Assembly: GCA_002900995.3 (NCBI GenBank)
Contig: CM035315.1
Span: 1,473,967 to 1,537,966, forward strand
Source of the DNA: Ganoderma boninense
Taxonomy: Eukaryota; Basidiomycota; Agaricomycetes; Polyporales; Polyporaceae
Direction of reading: 5' to 3'
DNA: 64,000 nucleotides
The notes under the pieces are model-generated. The model did no database searches and had not been told where the DNA came from. It saw only the letters and a program-made list of their open reading frames with translations. Numbering within the stretch: the stretch's first letter is position 1; each line of letters opens with the position of its first letter. Positions 55,061 to 64,000 of this stretch are shown piece after piece. The position numbers and the translations under genes were made by a program.

Positions 55061-56944
55061 TCATAGCACTAAACTGCCCGCGACCACCGCGGCCCCAACC
55101 ACAACCCACTGCAACCCGAAGCTCATCCCGCGCGGCGCGCCATTCTCCTTGTCCCTCAAGCCCCCGGTCCCAGTAGCACTAGCCGCTGCGACCGAGCCGA
55201 TCGTGGGGGTCGGCGCGGGCCCTTCCTTCCCGTTCATCGCAAGCGCGGCCTCGGAGAGCTGGGCGAAGCCGACCGCGGGCGGCGTGGCCCCGCTGTAGAC
55301 CGAGTAGACGTTCTTAAGGAACGTGTCGCCGACGATCCAAGGGGGCACGCTGGACCCGATGGAGGTGTCGATCGCGATGAACGCGCCGACACAGGTGTTG
55401 CCCATCTTCTGGAAGATGAAGTCGGTGGAGGAGACGGGCCATGAAACCGTCGAGGCGCCGAAGCGGAGCGTCACGTTCACGGCGGCGTCACAGGCTAAAT
55501 ATATGCGCGTTTTTGTTGTTGCCGTTGTTGTTGCGATCGGTGTGGAGAGTAAGAATGGACATGGCGGTCAGCGGTTGTTTGGGAGACGGCGACAGCTGCG
55601 CAAAGAAGGATGGAACGTACGATAGGTGTAGTAACCGGCGTTCTGGCCGGTGAGCGCCTGGCTCCCTGGAATCTGCGCGTACAGCCCGGCAATGGCGGCC
55701 TCGGGCCCAATGACGAGCGTTGTACCAGTGTCGATCGCAGCGTACGAGCCAGCGCCCACAGGAAGGCTAACGGCGTTGCCGTTCACCGTCAGGCCTGCGC
55801 CAAGAGAACAACAGCCGCAACGAACAAACTCGGTCAATAAAGCTGTCGTTGTGAAGACGAGTCACAAGGAGAAGGTCGGGCATACCGGAGAGCTCCTGTA
55901 TCCAGTACGTGCCCTGGCCGCCGGGGATGGGCTGGTAATCGATATCGCCGGTGAAGAGGGAGGTGTTGACCGCGCCGAGGTTGAACGTCCCTCCAGGTTC
56001 GGTCGTCTCCTGCGCGTTCCGGTCATTGTTGAACCGCGTGAGCTGGAACGCCATGAGCGGCTTGTCGAGTGCGCCAGTGGTGGCGAGGGCCTCCCAGAGG
56101 GGCATCGCGCGCGACGAGGAGATTGTCTGGAAGGCGAGCCCCATCAGGCCCGAGACGGGCTGCGAGAGTAGGTTTTCGGACGTCGTGGTGGCGACGGCTA
56201 TGGTGCGCGAGGCGGGGCATTGATTGGTACGATATTAACGCGAGATGAGTGCAGGTGGCTTACCGAAGGTCTGTGACTTGATCGACAAACCTGCCATTTC
56301 AACGACGTCTTGAGCGAGAACACCCTCTGCGGCGCCCGAGCCGTACTGGATCTGGAACGGTGTTTCAAGGTTCTTGAATGTGGATGACGCTGGAGGCAGT
56401 GGTGAGTAGAGGATGAAGAGAGATGGAGTGCGCGTTTACTATTGGGGTTGAAGGTAGGGATGTCTTGCTCAATAGCAGTTAGGCTACTAGAGCTGGCCAG
56501 CCAGAGATCCCTGCACAAGAATAGGTCGGCGGAAGGGAAGAGGGTGAGAGAGGCAATACGCACGATGAACCTGTATCCAGGATGACATTGAATCCTACTG
56601 GAGGAGTACCGACGGCTATTGAGCCGTAGAAGGATACATCGCCGTCTTGGTTGGCAAGACTAGAAGATCCATCAAAATGGTCTCTTGCATAACGCAAAGA
56701 GACTGAGGGCGTACAGATTGAAGCCGCTACCTCGCTTCTGCTGACGGGAGCTAAGACCATACTTGGCCACAACGGCATCCTTGTGGAACTTGAGCCTGTC
56801 GTCGGTGGCATTACGCTGGGGTCTCCGCCTAACCAATGGTATTGAGAGTGGTGATGAGTGTGGCAGCGGCGCGGGAATGGCGAGGGATTCAGGGACGAGC
56901 GAGAGTAGACATGAGAGGGCAAGCGAGTAGGGAAGGAGATGCAT
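55061..56944 (-). CDS. Secreted pepsin-family aspartic protease with C-terminal hydrophobic anchor
   Basis: Seven exons, 56944..56715, 56659..56564, 56510..56440, 56389..56264, 56197..55886, 55794..55621 and 55494..55061, give 480 aa with matching phases. A signal peptide (MHLLPYSLALSCLLSLVPES) is followed by a prosegment with a KYGLSSRQQKRGSGF junction. The first catalytic motif is NVILDTGSSDLWLASSS, the second SYAAIDTGTTLVIGP. Other family marks are FQIQYGSGAAEGVLAQDVV, VSGLMGLAFQTISS and PPWIVGDTFLKNVYSVYS. The C-terminus ends in a hydrophobic run (LQWVVVGAAVVAGSLVL) after a Ser/Thr/Ala linker, which suggests a GPI anchor or membrane retention as in yapsin-like proteases. The first intron (55 nt) removes a frame change between GFNL and LANQDGD. 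Confidence 0.9.
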
Positions 56945-57929
56945 AACTGAGGAGTGTCTGGGAAAACGGACCAGCCGGGAAACGTCGTGATATCGTGGAA
57001 AGCAAGTAGGACGATAAAGAGCGAGAGAGAACGCGCACAGCGCGGGAAGGAGAGCAGGGGAAGGTAAGTATAAGTGGCCGGAGGAGAGCTGGACCAGGAG
57101 AGCTGCAACCCGCAGCCGACGGCCTGTCCCTCGTGTGAGCGTCTGGTCCCACCGTGCGAAACAAAAGCGGTGGACTTTGCGACCATCCTGTCATGTCCGC
57201 ACCCCTGTTGCTGTGGCCAAGGATCAAGGTTAAACAAATGTAAATGTGGATGCTTGGAATGAAGACAAACAAGAGGCATTTCTTGGCTACGTGAGCGATA
57301 AATAGACGATGGCATGCTTGAGCAAGTACTGCTGAAGTCTGGCCTGTCAATATTTCGGCTGCATGCAATCAGTACGCCTAGCGCCGGCGCTTCCAAGCAT
57401 TGTTTGAGCTTGCTTCCTCCCGTCTCGTCTGTTCGTTCCATCTCTCATCATCAATCGCGATCCTCCCGTCTTCAGATCCATTCTTCGTCAGCATCCTACT
57501 GAAATGACCAGACTTTCGGAGGTTGTAAGAGGAGAGGGGTCGATCGGCTGTGTGGTCAAGGTGCGTGCGTTCCTGCTGGCTGCGTGACACTGTCCCTCAC
57601 CTCACTCGGAGCGACCGCGGGCGTTTTCAGCGGTTGACCTCAGACCTACCATCAGTCTGCTATTAAGCACGGCCTTGCGCCTGACTCGTGTACCTATGCA
57701 AGCAGGACCATCTCAGATCAACAGTCGGGGTTGTTTGCCGAGATAACTCACTTCTTCGGCGGTTCACGGCACAGCATTCGAAACCATTTCAACCTTGTGG
57801 TCCCCCCATTCCTTATCCCGCCTTAATCACAGCATCTGACGCTTGAATCAGCCTGGAAAACATGTATGTTCATTTCTAATCTCCTTTCGGGACTTGATTA
57901 CTCAGAGCGAATTCTCAGAACTAGTCCCA
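56945..57929. other. Divergent promoter region, 985 bp
   Basis: Separates the divergent protease and beta-lactamase-family genes. No supported gene; long minus-strand ORFs continue from the protease frame but lack family resemblance. Confidence 0.5.
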
Positions 57930-59875
57930 ATGATCTGGAATCCCTCCACCGCCATAGCTGGCGTGCTGTCGTACATCTCCTTTGGCTTACTATGGAGCGG
58001 TCAGTCCTGCGAGCGATTCTGAGCGGTGGAACTGCCGGCCCTTCCTTCCAACTCTCTTCGTTGAGACGCCGCCCTCGCTGAGCCATCCCGCCATTCGTAG
58101 CGCCACAAAAGCACTGGACGACTACTTTGCTTCCAAGTACGCTCAGGGCGGCATCGAGAGTCTGTCCATCGCAGTCGTCACGTCAGAGGGGACTCTATAT
58201 GAGAAGAACTTTGGCTTCTTGAAAGCAAACGAGACGAATTCCCCGCCCACGACCAGTCACTCTGCCTACCGGATTGCGTCCGTCTCGAAGCTCTTCACGG
58301 TCCTCGAAGGCTTTATCCTGGAACAGCGAGGTATCATCTCGTGGTGAGTGGTCTTTTGCAGAACTTGTACCCAGGCGGGGCAGACTGACAAGGATATCAG
58401 GGATGATCCGGTAGACAAGTACCTGAAGGACTTCAGGTATCGCTTGGACGGCCTTGATCCAGAGGGACCGCAACTCGAGGCGGATGCGGCCCCGATCACT
58501 CTTTTCCAACTGGCGACTCACATGTCTGGGCTTGGGAGGGACTGGCCTGCAGGAACGGCCGCCACCTGGCCATACGAGGTCAGCGGTGGCGGACCGCCAC
58601 CAAGCAATGGCCGCGCGTTTCCCACGTACGAGGATGTGATGAACCACATGCCGCAGCACATCTCGTCTCCTATCCGGGTTCGTACCCATCGTACTCGAAT
58701 ACAGGAATTGGTGTTTTGGGACTCGCGCTCGCGGCTGCGAGCAGCGCGGCAGACGGCAACGACACCGTGATCACCCACGCCGAGCTGCTACAGCGGGACA
58801 TCTTCGGTCCGATGGGCCTGAACGGCAGCCACTTCCTCCCCACGAGCGGAAACAAGGACTCGATAGTCGTCTCATCCGTACTGCCCGAGGTAGTCGTGAG
58901 TCCCTTTCGCGCTCCTTGCTGTGCATATACTGCCCCTGACGCCTGTTCCGCAGGACGACGACTTCCGTAATGCGATGAACCCCTCTGGGGGACAATTCTC
59001 CACTCTGTCCGACTTCATCACCCTCGCTCAGACGCTGCTGAACCCCCGGCACCCGAAGAGCCAGATCACACAATACTCCATGAACCGCTGGCTTCAGCAG
59101 GTGCACGCGTTCGAGGAGGACGACTGGACTGAGCTGGGCTTCCTCTGGGAGATCATTAAAGCACCAGACTCGAATGGACGTCTCCGGAGGGTCTATATGA
59201 AACGTGCGTGGCCTCTAAGCGGGCGCATTGCTTTGAGCTCATCCATTCATGTGCAGTGGGAAACCTGCCCGGGTTCCATACCGCTGTCGCGATTCACCCA
59301 GGCACCTCCTACGGAGTCACGCTCTTGCTAGCGGGACCTTACAGCGACTCGGCGGGGCTCGTGTCCGACACTTTCGAGATCATGCAACCCGGGATAGACA
59401 AGGCGCTTTCGGACCTCGCGCAGGAGCTGTACGCTGGACACTGGGTCGACGCCGATCCCCTGCACAATAGCACCGAACCCTCGTCCGCCCGCATATCCGT
59501 CCACAAGGGCACCATGTACATCGACGAATTCACCCTCCTCGGTGTGGACGCGCTCGAGAAGCTGGAGACGAAGGGGCGCGTGGCGCTGCGCCCGACCCGG
59601 CGCGACGAGTTCCGGTGAGCCCCATACATACAGTATATGTGCGGCAGTCCATGGCCCAATGGCTGATTTTCGATTTCGATACGGCAAGGCTGGACGTCGG
59701 CGTCCCGCCTCTCAACGGGAAGAGAAGCTCTGCGTGCACCCCGCACTGGGTGATGCTGGACAACTGGGGCCTGCGGAACAGCGCGCCAATCAACGCCATC
59801 TATATCACGGGGTCAAGTGCTGACCGCAGGTTGCATGTACCGTCCTTATCGCTCGTCATGCAGAGGGCTGAGTAG
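57930..59875 (+). CDS. Beta-lactamase-family serine hydrolase with N-terminal membrane anchor, two frame breaks
   Basis: Five exons, 57930..58343, 58401..58895, 58954..59203, 59257..59614 and 59689..59875; about 567 aa. An N-terminal hydrophobic segment (STAIAGVLSYIS) may be a signal anchor. The active-site SxxK is in YRIASVSKLFTVLEGF, the second motif is YSNTG and the third is AIHPGTSYGV. Other marks are TLFQLATHMSGLGRDWPAG, RDIFGPMGLNGSHF and NPSGGQFSTLSDFI. Two single-base breaks are needed: one T too many in tcctttggc near 57979 (restoring ISLAYYGAVSPAS) and one base missing near 58670 (restoring SSPYPG...YPSYSNTG). With both corrected every exon phase agrees. Class C-like fungal enzymes of this kind are esterases, peptidases or lactonases; the substrate is unknown. 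Confidence 0.8.
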
Positions 59876-60686
59876 GGGCTCGTGTGTGTATTGTGTTGAA
59901 TGCTATGCTTCGGGGGATCGGATGCACTAGCAGTGCTGCGTTACGCTTCTGGCGTCCACTGCTTTGCATGTATGACGTACCTGACTATGCGACGGTTTCT
60001 CGCCAGTCTGGTGCTCAGCTGCGGGTTTCTCTAGGTTCGGTGGTCACATTCGCCATCGTCCAGCAGCGGCTGGTCCCTCTGAAAATGCGGCGATTACTTG
60101 CGGCGGCAAACACTGTTGTGGGCCGCGGACGTGTTCCGCGATCGATATGTGGACAAGTGCCCTGGCGATTACTGTCGATAGACCTAGAGCTTTCCCTGGT
60201 ATTTGGTTGTCGCTTCAACGCTCCTGGAGGCGTATCGCTCTTATTGAGGGTCCGGCCACCATCATCCGCAACCTGATGCACATCAGTCGTTTAGAACTAG
60301 AAGCTGTCGAAACGTAGAGTGAGCTCCCATTGAAGTTTGTCCATCCTGCAATTTGCTCATCCCATCTCACCTTCTGCAGGTTCTTCCCCGAGAGGACTAT
60401 CCTACATGCCTCTCTGTTCAGGAAGCGTTAGCATATCTCTCATTCCGAAGTGTCCGCGTATCATGACATGACAGATCCAGAAGGTGATGAGAACCTCGGG
60501 ACAAGATCCGTATGAGAACCCGTCACAGGCGTGTGAGACCGTGCGGCATCCGGGTTCTCAGCGTTGCTCACCGATGAGTCTGATTCCTGCCAGCGGAGGC
60601 CTATAAATCCTGTAGATATTGGTCGACGGAGGGCGGCGTACAACTCGCCTCCAGCACCACACGAAGCACAACACCCTTGTATCACC
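59876..60686. other. Spacer upstream of small secreted peptide gene
   Basis: No supported gene apart from the TATA box at 60602-60607. Confidence 0.45.
60602..60607 (+). promoter_or_regulatory. TATA box of small secreted peptide gene 1
   Basis: TATAAA 85 bp upstream of the ATG at 60687; the neighbouring paralogue has an equivalent box. Confidence 0.55.
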
Positions 60687-60940
60687 ATGCGCGGACTTCT
60701 TGCCATTCTCGTTGCGGTCCCCTTGTTCGTGTTGGCAGCCTACGGCGCGCCAGTCGAGCCTCGTAAGTCATGGTTATGTCTAATATATATGATGGCATAG
60801 CTCAGCTCTGACCGAACTGTCTCAGGCGATGGGTGCCCATTGGCTCTCTGCCAAGGCGACAGTACGCGTTCTCTCCGCTTCTGCAGCTAAATCAGACTAC
60901 TTACGCGCATACAGGTGCCGATAGTGCCGCCGAAAAGTGA
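60687..60940 (+). CDS. Tiny secreted peptide, 45 aa, two Cys
   Basis: Three exons, 60687..60762, 60826..60861 and 60915..60940, give 45 aa with phases 1, 1, 0. Signal peptide MRGLLAILVAVPLFVLAAYG, then a mature part of only about 25 residues beginning APVEPRDGCPLALC and ending DSADSAAEK. The single CPxxxC-like pair may form one disulfide. The exon phases and the signal sequence are shared with the gene at 61792, so the two are paralogues. Tiny secreted peptides like this are often missed by gene callers. The function is unknown, and a role as effector, signal or precursor peptide cannot be told from sequence. Confidence 0.65.
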
Positions 60941-61691
60941 AGAGTCGACGTTTCCTGACCAAATTGGATGTGCGGTCAGTACCGTTCGGTTCGGGCCCTT
61001 GGTACCATATATGATTGTACTGATATGATCGTATGTATTCCGCAAATCACACGAGCAGAAACGAAACGACTTGGAGTTGGTGGCCAAGGTCATGGGTTGT
61101 GATACAATAGCTTAGAGAAAGGAAATGGGATGAGAACCTCATGATGTCGGCGATACGCTGAATCTTATTGGGGCGAGACAGCGGTGAGAGGCATCACTAC
61201 GAGAGCTCTGAGATGCATGTGGGTCTATCATCGAAGAGTGAATGATGCATGGAGTCGATGAGAATCGTCCCAGATGTACTAGGTGCGGATGACTCATGGA
61301 CGGCACGCCTACTGCCCTTGGCACGCCACTAGCATGTGACAGGCGGAACCAGGGAATGCCCCGTGAAGTGCGCTCAGTAATACGAAGCCGCTATTCGATG
61401 CGTCCGGCCTCGAACTATCATGAAGACCCGGCCGTCATGGGGTTGAAACGCGGGTGGGGGATTGGATGGTGGGGAGACGTCATCAAGTTTGGGGCAGGCA
61501 GTGACAAGCGTTCCCCTGTGGCCGCAAGAGCCCGGAAGTACGCCAAGACGTGTAGCTTGAAGTCACAGTCTTGGAAGAACGAAGCGCGATCTGTTTCCTA
61601 GTGAATGATCCGGAGCGGGCAGTCATGTCCACTGTGATTGAGCGACTAGAAGTTGTTGCATGTTCACCGTTGGCGGCCAGTTGCAAAGTCC
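60941..61691. other. Spacer between the small peptide genes
   Basis: No supported gene. Confidence 0.45.
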
Positions 61692-61697
61692 TATAAA
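61692..61697 (+). promoter_or_regulatory. TATA box of small secreted peptide gene 2
   Basis: TATAAA 100 bp upstream of the ATG at 61792. Confidence 0.55.
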
Positions 61698-61791
61698 GCT
61701 TCATCCACCTGAGGGACAGACAAACGTCATCCCCCCACCTCCTTCAGCTACGCCGAACATAGACTCGGCATTCACGACATACCCTGCCAAT

Positions 61792-62138
61792 ATGCGTGGT
61801 CTCCTTGCTATTCTCTTCACTGTGCCCCTGTTTATGTTCGCCGCCTATGGAGCGCCTGTCCCTAGTAAGTAGTATAACGTTGAGGCTATTGTACTACAGG
61901 TCATCGATATGCTGACCGAACCTAGAGGGAGAGGTGGATCGGCCACCACTCTGCCCGGTACCGCGCTGCCCTCTCCAAAATTCGGGTACGTGCCAGCTTG
62001 CAGCTGCAGCATCTAAGTTGGGCTACTGATAATTCGTGTCTACCAGAGGGTACCGTGGCCGACTCTGAGGCTAGCCCGGCCGAACTTGAGCGGCACTCGC
62101 CAGATGTAGCCCTGCCAAACTCGTTAAGGCTTCGGTGA
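61792..62138 (+). CDS. Tiny secreted peptide, 74 aa, two Cys
   Basis: Three exons, 61792..61864, 61926..61985 and 62047..62138, give 74 aa with the same phases as the gene at 60687. Signal peptide MRGLLAILFTVPLFMFAAYG, then APVPKGEVDRPPLCPVPRC, an acidic stretch (EGTVADSEASPAELERHS) and the end NSLRLR. The LCPVPRC pair corresponds to GCPLALC in the paralogue. The signal peptides differ at only a few positions, but the mature parts have diverged strongly apart from the Cys pair. The last codons overlap a possible GTGAGT donor, so a further 3' exon is possible. Function unknown. Confidence 0.65.
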
Positions 62139-62529
62139 GTTACGTGCTGAGGCTTACTTGGTGGGTAAGTGTACTGATATGACCGCCTGCATTTAGTACA
62201 TGACATATACGCATATATACGCATGTAGTGCATTGGTCGCAGTCGCCGAGATCACGGTTCGCCTGATGGATGTGTATTAGAACAGAATGTGGTTGGAATG
62301 GGAATGGTATAACGAACCTTATCTTACAACGGAGGCCGATTGAAAAGAACATGTCGACGGCATGGACTCCAATCCACTCCCAGGCCCTTGAATGCAGGAG
62401 AAGGCGCGAGGACATTGCAAGATGTCACATCTCACCCACACTGTTGTTACGTCCACTATCGTGTCTGCAAGGCGACAGGTTCATGAGAATGTGCAGACAC
62501 GCTGGTATAGACCGTGCTCTAATACAACA
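62139..62529. other. Convergent spacer
   Basis: Between the small peptide gene and the MFS gene. No gene seen. Confidence 0.45.
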
Positions 62530-64000
62530 TCAAGTCAACTTCGGACGATGCTGCGGGACGAACCCCCAAACGACGAGCATCAGCCCCTCCATCGTCATCA
62601 GCCTGCCAACGTTCAGAACCTGTCAGCCATCCATCACGTCATCCGCGAACGGCGCGAGCGACACCACTCACAGAAGCGGCAAACTGTCCAGGCTCGCGCG
62701 CGACGCCACCGCGCCAGCCAGGAACGGGAAGACCGCGCTGCCCATGGACGTGAGGATCGCTATCCAGCTGATCGCGCCGCCGATGAGGTCGGGGGGCAGG
62801 ATGTGTGCAGTGTGTGCCATCACTGTCGCGAAGATCGGACCGAAGACGAAGCCGATGGAGACGACGGCGGCCGCGTTGACAACGAAAGAGGGCACGAGCC
62901 ATATGGTAAATTCGAGGCCGATCGGCAATGAGGATGTACAACCGCAGTGCGCGCCATTCGCCGAGCTGATATAGGCGCGAGGTTTGAGTAAGGAAAGATG
63001 TCAAAGACAGGGAGAAAACTGACCATCTTGGTGAAAGGAATGAGGGCGAGCCGGCCGATGGTCGAACCTGCCCAGAACCAGGATGAGATGTAGCCTGAGT
63101 ACGGCCCGCCGTGGCGCTCTGTCATGAATGTGACGATCCAGCCGCTAATCGTTACTTCTACGCCGACATGCATAAACAGGAAGAGAGCCATAAGGTGAAC
63201 CGTAGGTAAGCGGAGGACTCGCTTGTACTTGCTGATGGCATTGCGGGAGTCTTCAACGTTCTCTGGTGCTCGGGCTTGGCCGATTTCCTTCAGACAGTCT
63301 ACAGCCAGCCGAAATGGCAGATTGACGTTAGAGTTTACTATCTAGCAACGGACAGAGCCCGACGCCATGCAACCTCAGAGACGACGTACCCGCTTGGTTC
63401 TTGAACTTGAACGCGAGTATCTGTAAGGTCGTCGTGGTGACTGCGAAGCAAACGGTGGCGAGAAAGACGGACGACCACGACGACAGTCGAGCAAATCTTG
63501 CTGACACCAGAGGCGCGCAGGTCGCCGCGACACCATATGCGGTGTACATGATGCTGAGTCTCACTGACGTGTCGTCGATCATGCTAGTGACAAACGCGGT
63601 GGACCCTCCATCCTACAACGACTTGTAATCAGCAACGAGGTCTTCCAACAACAAATCAGAGTAGTAGGACAGATGAGCGCTTACTAGAAACATGCCAGCA
63701 AATCCGACCGGAAACGAGGCCGCAATCAACGTCGGGAAGGGTGGAGCGGAAGCCTGGACGGAGGCACTGAGGGTGACAATTATAGATGCTATAGCAGTGG
63801 CGCGAGGTTGGAAACATGTCAATCAAGAGTGCCCAGTGTTCGTACCGATAACAACCACCTAGGACGTCGCGAAGCGTCAAAAAAGACCCTCTCAGGGATA
63901 ACTAGTGAGCATACCACTCCAAAACCAAATCGATCCGTCAGGTATACATATGTGGATGCGCCTGCTATGTACCCCTGCTAAAGTGTCAGGCCAGTCCGTT
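62530..64000 (-). CDS. MFS transporter of the fungal FHS/Bsc6-like type, partial, one frame break
   Basis: The gene enters from beyond the right edge. Exons seen: 63974..63915, 63858..63846 (13 bases), 63788..63685, 63612..63390, 63298..63024, 62965..62672 and 62602..62530. Membrane-segment text follows the family: GYIAGASTYVYLTDRFGFGV, VVVIASIIVTLSASVQ, IMYTAYGVAATCAPLVSARF, LMALFLFMHVGVEVTISGWI, SGYISSWFWAGSTIGRLALI, FGPIFATVMAHTAHILP and the end LMLVVWGFVPQHRPKLT. Roughly the last ten of twelve helices are covered. The substrate is unknown. The frame shifts by one base near 62919-62926: one extra base in the GCCGATCGG stretch separates LYILIA from IGLEFTIWLVPS. Removing it makes the phase at the 62672 donor correct. 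Confidence 0.8.

Overview
This is a eukaryotic window, most likely from a basidiomycete fungus of the Agaricomycetes (Polyporales-like). Genes are split by many short GT-AG introns, mostly 50-90 nt, coding third positions are rich in C and G, and several families are typical of these fungi (DUF7918, DUF1769, Rds1-type ferritin-like proteins, F-box/WD40 proteins, tiny secreted peptides). I rebuilt exon structures by hand from splice sites, reading phase and family patterns. The family names come from recognition, not from a search.

Layout. 0-10 kb: a possible zinc-knuckle gene (-), a DUF1769 gene (+), a DUF7918 gene (+) ending in two SUMO-interaction-like motifs, a 589-aa basidiomycete-type protein (-), mitochondrial ribosomal mL45/Mba1 (-) and the twin-CX9C protein Mix17/CHCHD2 (+). 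10.3-15.9 kb: a gene desert holding one Tc1/mariner-like MITE. 15.9-29 kb: an arrestin-like protein, a gene-poor stretch with a 72-bp perfect inverted repeat, a 19-exon SPX-EXS (XPR1/Syg1) phosphate exporter and an F-box region spliced to an 8-repeat WD40 propeller. 29-39.5 kb: Vps16 (-), two tandem copies (-) of a secreted Rds1/ferritin-like gene inside a duplicated block of about 2.2-2.6 kb, and LSm8 (-). 40-49 kb: a GH28 pectinase, a 79-aa conserved protein, a MAT2B/RmlD-like reductase, a single-pass membrane protein and a zinc polyol dehydrogenase. 50-64 kb: a tiny secreted peptide, a tandem pair of genes that fuse a Ras-like GTPase domain to an APH-fold kinase domain, a secreted aspartic protease (-), a beta-lactamase-family hydrolase, two more tiny secreted peptides, and an MFS transporter (-) that runs off the right edge.

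The genes do not form one pathway. Housekeeping genes (mL45, Mix17, Vps16, LSm8, XPR1) are interspersed with secreted, nutrient-related and lineage-specific genes that show recent local duplication. The best candidates for something undescribed are the GTPase-kinase fusion pair (50.7-54.7 kb), the tiny secreted peptide genes and the F-box/WD40 junction.

One caution applies throughout. At least nine otherwise intact-looking genes contain single-base frame breaks, several at homopolymers, and two genes carry two breaks each. This looks more like residual indel error in the assembly than true pseudogenes, but the sequence alone cannot settle it.
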